From NCBI GenBank assembly GCA_016215325.1, contig JACRJV010000001.1, positions 1 through 33,711 of the forward strand: 33,711 nt of DNA. The letters run 5' to 3'. Shown in pieces: positions 25,975 to 33,711 of this stretch (its first letter is position 1; each line of letters opens with the position of its first letter). Both the position numbers and the translations under genes were made by a program. The notes below the pieces were generated by a model. That model did no database searches, was not told the origin of the DNA, and saw only the letters and a list, made by a program, of their open reading frames with translations. This stretch comes from Candidatus Uhrbacteria bacterium (GTDB lineage Bacteria; Patescibacteriota; Patescibacteriia; JACRJV01).

Positions 25975-28597
25975 GTGTATGGAGTGTCATAGTCGATCCG
26001 TCCCAGTCGACGGTAATCTTTTTGGCCTTCCGTCCCTTTTCGGTAAGCAAGAGCTGTGCAATCGGGTTGACCATTGCGTGCTCAATCAACCGCTTGAGCG
26101 GTCGCGCACCGAATTGTTCATCATAGCCATGGTTGGCAAGATAGGTTTTTGCCCCATCCTTCACGATTAATTCCTTGTCTTGCCGGTGCAGCCGATCAAA
26201 AACGCGTTTGAGCTGGAGATCGACAATTTGTTTCATTTGCGCTCGCACAAGAGGCTCGAAGATGATGATCTCATCCAAACGGTTCAGAAACTCTGGCCGG
26301 AATGTTTCGGATAGCACCCCCATGATTTTGCTGCGGACTTCTTCCTTCCGTTTGGTCGATTGTGTTTCTTCGGTCTTTGGCTCATCTTCAAATCCGATCG
26401 AATATTTCTTAATCATGGCATTGCCAAGATTGGAGGTGAGGATAATGATGGTATTCTTGAAGTTCACGACACGTCCTTTGCCGTCTGTGAGTCGACCGTC
26501 ATCCAAGATCTGTAAGAGGGTGTTAAAAACATCCGGATGCGCCTTTTCGATCTCATCAAACAGGATCACTGAATATGGCCGGCGACGTATCTTCTCAGTG
26601 AGCTGCCCCCCCTCATCATGGCCGATATATCCGGGCGGGGAGCCCACTAACCGGCTCACCGCATGCCGTTCCATATATTCACTCATGTCCATGCGCACCA
26701 GAGCATTCTCATCGTTAAACAGGTATTCTGCGAGCGTTTTGGCAAGTTCAGTCTTGCCGACACCGGTGGGACCCAAAAAGAGGAATGACCCCCACGGCCG
26801 CTTTTCTTCGGAGAGCCCTGTACGAGCACGACGGAGCGCATTGGCAATACCTTCGACGGCTTCTCCTTGTCCGATGACGCGCTTGTGCAATTCTTCTTCT
26901 ACATTTTGAAGTTTTTCTTGTTCGGTCTGCATGAGTCGTAATACCGGAATGCCGGTCCAATTAGCCACCACGGATGCAACATCTTCTTCGGTCACTTCTT
27001 CTTTGAGCATCCGGCGCCCCACTTCAAGGCGCTTTAACTTTGCCTCTTCTTTTTCGTAGCGCTGTTGGAGCTCTGGGATGCGACCGTAGCGGATCTCCGC
27101 CACTTTTGTGAGCTCACCCGTGCGTTCCGCGATTTCGGCCTCCTGGTTGGCTTTATCAATCGCAGATTGAATCTCCCGCAAACTCGAAATAATGGAACGC
27201 TCATGCTGCCAGCGCAATTCGAGTTCGCGTTCTTGTTCTTTGATGCTGGCAAGTTCTTTCTCGATTTCTTTGAGACGCTTCCGGCTCGCTTCGTCCGTCT
27301 CTTTTTTCAGCGCTTCGACTTCGATCTCTCGTTTTAAAATGGTCCGTTTGAGGATATCCAACTCCTCTGGCATGCTTTCGACCTCCATGCGTAATGCCGC
27401 GGTTGCTTCATCAATGAGATCGATGGCTTTATCCGGGAGGAATCGATCCGTAATGTAGCGGCTCGAGAGTTCCGCCGCTGCAACGAGCGCGGCATCGGTA
27501 ATGCGAACACCATGGTGGATCTCATATTTTTCTTTGATTCCACGCAATATTGCAATCGCATCTTCCACCGTCGGTTCCCCCACAAAAACCGGTTGGAATC
27601 GACGTTCCAAGGCGGGATCCTTTTCGATATACTTTTGATACTCTTTGATCGTCGTCGCCCCGATTGCACGCAACTCTCCCCGTGCCAGGGCAGGCTTCAA
27701 CATATTGGCGGCGTCCATGGCCCCTTCAATGGCCCCAGCGCCCACAATCGTATGGAGTTCATCAATAAACAAAATGACATTCCCTTGGCGAGACTGGAGT
27801 TCTTTGAGCACTGCCTTCAACCGCTGTTCAAATTCGCCGCGATATTTTGTGCCGGCCAGCAAGGCAGAAAGGTCGAGCGAGAGCACATCTTTACCTTTTA
27901 ATCCCTCCGGGACATCACCAGAAACAATCCGTTGTGCGAGCCCTTCAATAATGGCGGTTTTCCCGGTACCAGCTTCACCGATTAACACCGGATTGTTCTT
28001 TGTCCGTCGAGAGAGCACTTGAATGACGCGACGGATTTCGTTATCGCGACCGATGATCGGATCGAGTTTTTTCTCTCGGGCAAGGGTGGTAAGATTGAGC
28101 GTGTATCGATCCAAGGCTTGGTATGTCGATTCCGGTTCGGGTGTCTCCACGCGTGTCTTGCCACGAATCGTCGCCAGTCGTTGGAGCACCGCGTCGCGGG
28201 TAACCCCATGGAGAATAAGCTGCTGTTGCGCCGAAGAGGGGATTGTGAGCAATGAAAGTAAGAGGTGCTCGGTGCTGATATACTCATCGCGCAATTGCTG
28301 TGCTTCGGCTTGGGCGTTTTCCAGCACCTTTGCCAGTTCTTGCGTTAAGCCCATCATGGAACCAGTTGTTTCTCGCAGCCTTGGCATGATGGAAAGTTCA
28401 GCGCGGATATCTTCGGCCAGCCGGTCACCGACATTGAGTTGTTCAACAACCGATCGAACGATTCCATCGTGTTGCACAACAAGGGCCAATAATAGATGGA
28501 TCGAATCAACAGCGGGATGTTTATGCTCTGTGGCAAGCTTCTGGGATGCTTCTAGCGCTTCTTGGGATTTTACGGTAAATTTATTGATGTTGATCAT
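25967..28597 (-). CDS. clpB: ATP-dependent chaperone ClpB
   Basis: Two Walker A motifs ([16 protein letters not shown]), N-domain repeats, coiled-coil middle domain, [40 protein letters not shown]. Confidence 0.97.
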   Translation of the reverse strand: MININKFTVKSQEALEASQKLATEHKHPAVDSIHLLLALVVQHDGIVRSVVEQLNVGDRLAEDIRAELSIMPRLRETTGSMMGLTQELAKVLENAQAEAQQLRDEYISTEHLLLSLLTIPSSAQQQLILHGVTRDAVLQRLATIRGKTRVETPEPESTYQALDRYTLNLTTLAREKKLDPIIGRDNEIRRVIQVLSRRTKNNPVLIGEAGTGKTAIIEGLAQRIVSGDVPEGLKGKDVLSLDLSALLAGTKYRGEFEQRLKAVLKELQSRQGNVILFIDELHTIVGAGAIEGAMDAANMLKPALARGELRAIGATTIKEYQKYIEKDPALERRFQPVFVGEPTVEDAIAILRGIKEKYEIHHGVRITDAALVAAAELSSRYITDRFLPDKAIDLIDEATAALRMEVESMPEELDILKRTILKREIEVEALKKETDEASRKRLKEIEKELASIKEQERELELRWQHERSIISSLREIQSAIDKANQEAEIAERTGELTKVAEIRYGRIPELQQRYEKEEAKLKRLEVGRRMLKEEVTEEDVASVVANWTGIPVLRLMQTEQEKLQNVEEELHKRVIGQGEAVEGIANALRRARTGLSEEKRPWGSFLFLGPTGVGKTELAKTLAEYLFNDENALVRMDMSEYMERHAVSRLVGSPPGYIGHDEGGQLTEKIRRRPYSVILFDEIEKAHPDVFNTLLQILDDGRLTDGKGRVVNFKNTIIILTSNLGNAMIKKYSIGFEDEPKTEETQSTKRKEEVRSKIMGVLSETFRPEFLNRLDEIIIFEPLVRAQMKQIVDLQLKRVFDRLHRQDKELIVKDGAKTYLANHGYDEQFGARPLKRLIEHAMVNPIAQLLLTEKGRKAKKITVDWDGSTMTLHTHA

Positions 28598-28656
28598 AAC
28601 GGAAGTTCGTGGAGGATGATCGTATATTTAATCAGCCTCACGGAGTTGGACGTAGG

Positions 28657-28695
28657 ACAGTATTAGCACTCTAATTATGCGAGTGCTAATACTGT
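28657..28695. promoter_or_regulatory. CIRCE (HrcA operator)
   Basis: ACAGTATTAGCACTC-N9-GAGTGCTAATACTGT; core TTAGCACTC-N9-GAGTGCTAA perfectly matches the consensus. Confidence 0.96.
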
Positions 28696-28719
28696 ATCGT
28701 AGAAAGAATCCACTGTCAA
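28691..28719 (-). promoter_or_regulatory. clpB promoter
   Basis: Minus strand TTGACA (28719-28714), 17-nt spacer, TACAGT (28696-28691) overlapping the CIRCE arm. Confidence 0.75.
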
Positions 28720-28744
28720 CATTGGTAATAATAGCACAGGTTGT

Positions 28745-29656
28745 ATGCAAACTTCTGTTGATAACATTGAAAGAAAAAATGTCCTGGGCGTGGCGGTGCA
28801 GACCTATACACAGGCGCAAATCATATCTGCAATCATCCAGGAGGTCGGTAAACACCAAAAAAAAGTGTTGTCAACCATCAATCCCGAATTTGTTATTGCC
28901 GCCAACCGCAATCAATGGTTTCGCAATGCCCTCAATGCTTCGGATTGGTCGGTCATTGATGGAGTAGGGATCCACTGGGCATTACTGTTCGATCGCCGTA
29001 GTGCTGGTCAGGGAGTCGTCGGCCGAAGTATTGTCTGGGCCTGGACGGTATTGGAATTTGCCATTCGATCGATCGTGTCGCCCCACTCGATGGGGGCGCG
29101 CGTAACGGGCTCAGACTTACTGCCAGCGCTATTTGCGGCGCTCCCGCCCCAGACACGCATATTCGTGATGGGCGGCAAATCCGAGGCAATCGGGGACCTG
29201 ACAACGGTATTACAAAAACGATTCCCAACTCTTTCATGGTGCGGTGTTGAACATGGCCCGAGAAATATTCGTATTATCAGCAGCGGCATTGCGTGTGACA
29301 ACACCGAAGATGCCGCGGTGTGCAAGCGTATTGCCCAAAGCGGTGCAGAAATTATCGTGGTCGGCTTTGGGCAAATCAAACAGGAACTCTGGATCCAAGA
29401 ACATCGCGAGCGATTCCCCGATGCGAGTGTGTTCATTGGTGTCGGGGGCGCATTAGACTTCCTTTCTCGTGCGAGCCAACGAAGCCCGAAGGTTATTGCT
29501 GGACGCGGATTGGAGTGGTTCTGGCGATTATTCGTTGAGCCATTTCGACTAAAACGCATCGTCAACGCGACGATCGTGTTCCCATGGCTTGTATTGTGCG
29601 ATGCACTCCGTCGCGCCAAGATGGCTACAGTCGTGGGGTCGACCGGAGGGTCTTGA
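28745..29656 (+). CDS. WecG/TagA/CpsF family glycosyltransferase
   Basis: VSTINPEFVIAANRN, SDWSVIDGVGIHWAL, VTGSDLLPAL, IIVVGFGQIKQELWIQEHRERF, GVGGALDFLSR, RAGLEWxWR-like RGLEWFWRLFVEPFR. Confidence 0.92.
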   Translation: MQTSVDNIERKNVLGVAVQTYTQAQIISAIIQEVGKHQKKVLSTINPEFVIAANRNQWFRNALNASDWSVIDGVGIHWALLFDRRSAGQGVVGRSIVWAWTVLEFAIRSIVSPHSMGARVTGSDLLPALFAALPPQTRIFVMGGKSEAIGDLTTVLQKRFPTLSWCGVEHGPRNIRIISSGIACDNTEDAAVCKRIAQSGAEIIVVGFGQIKQELWIQEHRERFPDASVFIGVGGALDFLSRASQRSPKVIAGRGLEWFWRLFVEPFRLKRIVNATIVFPWLVLCDALRRAKMATVVGSTGGS

Positions 29657-30038
29657 GAATGTGTTCGAGGTCTCGTTTATCCGCGCGATTGAGTTCGCGA
29701 CGCCGGATCATCCGTTCCGCAGAGACGGTAATGAATCGATGACTCTTTTCATCTAACAGCGGAGTCCCCGGTGAAGAGCGCTTGAGGTACGGCTCGATAA
29801 TCCCATGGAATTTTTCAATTTTATGTTTTTTTAAATCAGCCAACACCTGCTGCGGAATGTAAGAAATCTTCTCCAGTTTTCTCTCGGCCCGAACAATGGA
29901 TCGTTGACGCTGGTAACGGTCCTGCTCGATTTGTTTAACCACTTTGGCAAACGGGTCGGTTTTTGGCGCCTGCTTTGTTAAGGATTGCTTTGGGCTGATA
30001 TAGGATGGCAGCGATGAAGCGGGTTGAGCAATAGGCAT
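29625..30038 (-). CDS. hypothetical protein, charged
   Basis: 137-aa ORF, ends overlapping the convergent glycosyltransferase by 32 nt. Confidence 0.55.
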   Translation of the reverse strand: MPIAQPASSLPSYISPKQSLTKQAPKTDPFAKVVKQIEQDRYQRQRSIVRAERKLEKISYIPQQVLADLKKHKIEKFHGIIEPYLKRSSPGTPLLDEKSHRFITVSAERMIRRRELNRADKRDLEHILKTLRSTPRL

Positions 30039-30132
30039 AGAAATGATGTTCCTTATTCATTGCAGTCTTTTGATTCTTATCGTATGATAAACAACGTAAC
30101 TCTGCAATCCCGAATCTCAAATTCGTAATACT

Positions 30133-31578
30133 ATGGTCCGCGTACGCATGGCGCCTTCCCCCACGGGCCCATTCCACATCGGAACAGCGCGGACGGCGCT
30201 GTTTAATTGGCTCTTTGCCCGCCACCATGGCGGGAAGTTTATTGTTCGCATTGAGGATACCGACGTCCAACGTTCAAAGCCGGAATTTGAACAGGATATT
30301 CTAGAAGGCCTGCGTTGGCTTGGCCTGGATTGGGATGAAGGCCCGGGCAAGGAAGGGGAGTCGGGCGCACCTCATCAACGGGATCGGATTCCGCTGTATA
30401 GCAAAGCTCTCCAAACCCTTTTGGAAAACGGCAGCGCCTATCATTGTTTTTGCACAAACGAAGAACTCGAGGCAGACAAGGCGGCGGCCGAGGCAGCGCA
30501 TCTGCCATATCGGTATACAGGGCGATGCCGGACTGCGCCGCCTTCTGGACGCGATCGATCCGTGATTCGATTCCGTATCCCTGAGGGCGACCCGAAGATC
30601 GGCTGGGATGATCTCATCCGCGGCACGGTGGAGTTTGATCGCAAAGAGCTTGATGACGTGATCATCTCAAAATCGCTGGGAGAGCCGCTTTATAATTTTG
30701 CAGTGGTTGTCGATGATGCGGCGATGAACATCAGCCATGTGATCCGCGGGGAGGATCACATCTCCAACACCCCAAAACAGATACTCATCGCTCAAGCGCT
30801 TGGAGTTGCGCTCCCGCAATTTGCGCATATTCCACTCATTCTCAACGCAGACCGGACCAAGATGAGCAAACGTAAAAACCAAGTGATGGTCAGTGATTAC
30901 CGACACCAAGGGTATTTGCCCGAAGCATTGGTCAATTTCTTGGCGCTCTTGGGTTGGAATCCAGGGACAGCGCAGGAGTTGTTTTCATTAGAAGAACTCG
31001 GGAAGGCGTTTGACCTAAACCGCGTCCAAAAGAGCGGAGCGATCTTTAGCGATCAAAAACTCCAATGGTTTAACCAGCAGTATTTGAATCAAAAAAATGC
31101 TGAGCAGTTCATGGCAGTGGTACAGCCCTACCTGCCGACTGTTTTGCCATCGGTTGACCTCAAAACCGCCGTCGAAATATTGCGGCCGCGCGTTCAAATC
31201 CTTTCGCAGATGACAGATGCGATGTCACAGTTATTTGGCATTGAGCACGTAACGTACCCCGACAAACTGCTCATTTGGCCCAAATTAGCAAACGCAGTGC
31301 CGGACGGGGTTGCGCAAACGCAACGGACGATCACCGCACTACAGGACATCAAGGAACTGTTGACTCGCCTTCCGGTGGAGTGGAGCAGCGGAGCGCTGGA
31401 AGCGGCAATCAAAGAGTGGATCGCCAAGGAATCTCGTTCAGCCGGTGAAATGCTGTGGCCCTTGCGCGTTGCGCTTTCGGGAGCGCAGCATTCCCCAACT
31501 CCCTTCGAACTTCTTGCGGCCTGTGGCAAGGAGTTAAGTCTCAAACGCATCGAGTATGCTCTCCAAACATTGCAATAG
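30133..31578 (+). CDS. gltX: glutamyl-tRNA synthetase
   Basis: RMAPSPTGPFHIGTARTALFNWLFAR, VIRGEDHISNTPKQI, KMSKRK. Confidence 0.96.
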   Translation: MVRVRMAPSPTGPFHIGTARTALFNWLFARHHGGKFIVRIEDTDVQRSKPEFEQDILEGLRWLGLDWDEGPGKEGESGAPHQRDRIPLYSKALQTLLENGSAYHCFCTNEELEADKAAAEAAHLPYRYTGRCRTAPPSGRDRSVIRFRIPEGDPKIGWDDLIRGTVEFDRKELDDVIISKSLGEPLYNFAVVVDDAAMNISHVIRGEDHISNTPKQILIAQALGVALPQFAHIPLILNADRTKMSKRKNQVMVSDYRHQGYLPEALVNFLALLGWNPGTAQELFSLEELGKAFDLNRVQKSGAIFSDQKLQWFNQQYLNQKNAEQFMAVVQPYLPTVLPSVDLKTAVEILRPRVQILSQMTDAMSQLFGIEHVTYPDKLLIWPKLANAVPDGVAQTQRTITALQDIKELLTRLPVEWSSGALEAAIKEWIAKESRSAGEMLWPLRVALSGAQHSPTPFELLAACGKELSLKRIEYALQTLQ

Positions 31579-32839
31579 AATACTTGTTCCAGTGTTGATT
31601 TTGCTGGTCGCGAGTCTCTGGCAGGGCTCTGGACAGGGGAGAGTGCGTGCGCAGTCTGTTTCGAATACGGTCGCCAGCGCAAGCACAGCCACGCTCACAG
31701 ATTTGGAGACGCAGTTGCGTGAAAAACGCACCAAGATCGAAGAAATCCAAAAACGCATCAAAGAATATCAAACCGAAATTGCCAAGGTACAAGGGAAAAA
31801 ATTATCACTCCAGAATCAACTCGCAATTTTACGCGGTCGCATCGATGCAGCACGGCTCAAAATCGAGGAAACGCAGGCAAGAATTGATGAGACCATGTTG
31901 AAACGGAAGGATGTTGAACGCAAGGTGACCGCGACTCAAGATGATCTCAAAAAACAGCAAGCATTGCTCGCAGAGCTCTTGCGACTCTATCAACAAGAGA
32001 GCGACCCCTCGATCATCGAAGTGTTGTTGAAAGAATCCACGATCGCATCGTATTTTGATGCGTTGGAAGGCAACCGGCAACTGGGGGCAACAATGAACCA
32101 GACCATCGCAAAAGTGGAAACATTGCTCTCTACCTATCAACTCCAGCAGGCCGCTTTAGCACAGCAATACATCGATCTTGAGCGCCTCCAATCAGAACTG
32201 ACTGACCGTCGGTTGGCATTAGACAGTGAGCAGCTGACTCAAGAAAATATTCTTACCCAAACCAAACGGTCAGAGGTCAATTTCCAAAAATTGGTTGCTA
32301 GTGAACGCAATGATGAGCTCGTGGCAATGCAGCAGATTGGGCAACTCGAGAAAAGCGTGCGTGATAAACTTAAAAAACAGGGCTTAGATTCAAAATTAAG
32401 CCCCGATAGCGCCGTCTCCTTTGTCTGGCCCGTGCCCAACCAAGGAATTAGCGCCTATTTCCGTGATCCCGATTACCCATTCCGCAAAATTTTTGAACAC
32501 CCGGCGGTTGATATCCGCACGCTCATCGGCGGCAAATCATCCAACGGGGTTCCCATCCGGGCATCGGCCAGCGGCTATGTGGCCAAAGCGCGCGATGGGG
32601 GAGCCAAGGGATACAGTTATATCATGCTCATTCACAGCAACGAGTACTCCACAGTGTACGGGCATGTGTCCAGTATCAGTGTTGCCCAAGATGAATTTGT
32701 GGTGCAAGGGCAGGTGATTGGGTTAACTGGCGGCGCACCCGGCACCCACGGGGCAGGACCGTTTACCACCGGTCCGCATCTGCATTTTGAAATCCGCAAA
32801 GATGGTGTGCCCGTGAACCCATTAGATTATTTACCGTAG
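31556..32839 (+). CDS. M23 peptidase with N-terminal coiled coil (EnvC/NlpD-type)
   Basis: Signal peptide; long coiled coil; HPAVDIRTLIGGKSSNGVPIRASASGYVAKA...YGHVSS...GPHLHFEIRKDGVPVNPLDYL. Confidence 0.9.
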   Translation: MLSKHCNRILVPVLILLVASLWQGSGQGRVRAQSVSNTVASASTATLTDLETQLREKRTKIEEIQKRIKEYQTEIAKVQGKKLSLQNQLAILRGRIDAARLKIEETQARIDETMLKRKDVERKVTATQDDLKKQQALLAELLRLYQQESDPSIIEVLLKESTIASYFDALEGNRQLGATMNQTIAKVETLLSTYQLQQAALAQQYIDLERLQSELTDRRLALDSEQLTQENILTQTKRSEVNFQKLVASERNDELVAMQQIGQLEKSVRDKLKKQGLDSKLSPDSAVSFVWPVPNQGISAYFRDPDYPFRKIFEHPAVDIRTLIGGKSSNGVPIRASASGYVAKARDGGAKGYSYIMLIHSNEYSTVYGHVSSISVAQDEFVVQGQVIGLTGGAPGTHGAGPFTTGPHLHFEIRKDGVPVNPLDYLP

Positions 32840-32875
32840 ATTTGGATTATACATTTACTCTTACGAATTTAACCT

Positions 32876-33088
32876 ATGCCGGGATTTTGCAGTCGGTGCG
32901 GACAATCGGATGATGATATTTACAATCACGTGTGTGCGCCCAAGAGTCGCCGCAAATACCGTAATGGGACGTTGGATATTGTTGATACAAACAAGAACCA
33001 GGATGAAAAGGATGGAAAAGGAAGCGATGATGAATCAACGCCACCAGTGACCAATGAGCTCGAAGAACGGTACCCCCATTTACGATAG
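32876..33088 (+). CDS. small putative zinc-finger protein
   Basis: 70 aa; FCSRCGQSDDDIYNHVC (CxxC...HxC). Confidence 0.5.
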   Translation: MPGFCSRCGQSDDDIYNHVCAPKSRRKYRNGTLDIVDTNKNQDEKDGKGSDDESTPPVTNELEERYPHLR

Positions 33089-33182
33089 AGGCAATATCGA
33101 AGGGGGGTACTGTAAATCAAATCGTAAGGGTATTAATTTTCTTTTTCATAGTATCATTTGATAGTTTTAGTAGTGTCGCAGA

Positions 33183-33711
33183 ATGACCTCATCCTCCGCC
33201 TCCAGAGTCTATCAACACTATCTGGATAAATTCCTCCTATTCTCCCCAGAAGCCCTGGAGGATATCTCCATGCAGCATATTGTGGCATACAAAAAACACA
33301 TCGATGAGAACCTCCAAAATACCAGCGTCTACATGGCCTTTGTCGCACTTCGTACATTCTTTGGGTATTGCCAGACAATGGGGTACAAAACTATCAACTA
33401 CAGGGCAATCCAATACCAGAAGTACAAAGTGGAGCCAATCCCGCAAATTCACGATGAAACCTACGAGCGGATGCTCGCCTTATGCGACACAACGAACTTC
33501 CATGGCCTTCGGAACTCTCTTGCTATCCGTATGCTCTACGACACCGGTGTACGGGTGAGGGAACTGGTAGACTTAAACACCGAACAGGTGACCCAACAGC
33601 CGTGCTCAGCCACTATCTTCCGGAGGAAGTTAAGCAAGTACAGACCCATTTTCTGGTCTCAGACGACGCAAAACTACCTAGAGAGTTACCTTTCACGACG
33701 CACTCCGTTAA
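33183..33711 (+). CDS. tyrosine recombinase/integrase (Xer-like), truncated by window end
   Basis: Open frame from ATG 33183 to the end: SAM-like N-terminal domain YQHYLDKFLLFSPEALEDI...VAYKKHIDE...FVALRTFFGYC and catalytic-domain RNSLAIRMLYDTGVRVRELVDLN. Confidence 0.85.
   Translation, partial: MTSSSASRVYQHYLDKFLLFSPEALEDISMQHIVAYKKHIDENLQNTSVYMAFVALRTFFGYCQTMGYKTINYRAIQYQKYKVEPIPQIHDETYERMLALCDTTNFHGLRNSLAIRMLYDTGVRVRELVDLNTEQVTQQPCSATIFRRKLSKYRPIFWSQTTQNYLESYLSRRTPL

Noticed and set aside
26175-26909. 244-aa ORF on + strand (also 28023..28619)
   Set aside because: Antisense shadow of clpB.
29008-29619. 203-aa ORF on - strand
   Set aside because: Antisense shadow of the WecG/TagA-family glycosyltransferase.
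33-33180. Direct GGCAATATCGA repeats as ends of a single 33-kb mobile island
   Set aside because: The interval is mostly housekeeping genes (gltX, clpB, fmt, def, prmC, lexA, ppsA), so mobilisation of the whole block is unlikely. The repeats are better read as separate sites or scars.
1-33711. CRISPR array, tRNA or rRNA genes
   Set aside because: No regularly spaced direct repeats and no recognisable T-loop or rRNA motifs found by eye; a tRNAscan-SE or Infernal run would be decisive.

Overview
Chromosomal window, apparently from a Candidate Phyla Radiation (Patescibacteria)-like bacterium. That assignment is an inference from gene content and family variants; no marker search was possible. 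Genes I recognise: an S11 D-Ala-D-Ala carboxypeptidase, a large HExxH + WG-repeat protein, a PQQ-type sugar dehydrogenase, Dus, two paralogous lysozyme-like secreted proteins, a GSII-type glutamine synthetase, LexA, a MOFRL glycerate kinase, a Y-family polymerase, an aminotransferase, PEP synthase, an O-antigen ligase-like protein, PrmC, Fmt, Def, a degenerate PriA, ClpB under a CIRCE element, a WecG/TagA-family glycosyltransferase, GltX, an M23 peptidase and, at the right edge, a truncated tyrosine recombinase. Strongest leads: (1) a ~64-bp hairpin-forming insertion exactly at the signal-peptide junction of the carboxypeptidase; its left end shares an exact 11-mer (GGCAATATCGA) with the sequence just upstream of the recombinase; (2) a GC-rich ~240-bp cassette with a paired hairpin at each end and a 45-aa peptide readable only across a G6 run; (3) a palindromic repeat inserted in frame in dus, and VNSxQ-type micro-repeats in frame in the Y-family polymerase; (4) a cytosolic-looking HExxH/WG-repeat protein in a tightly overlapping gene cassette; (5) a PriA lacking helicase motifs inside an apparent CIRCE-controlled operon. 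No tRNA, rRNA or CRISPR array was recognised.
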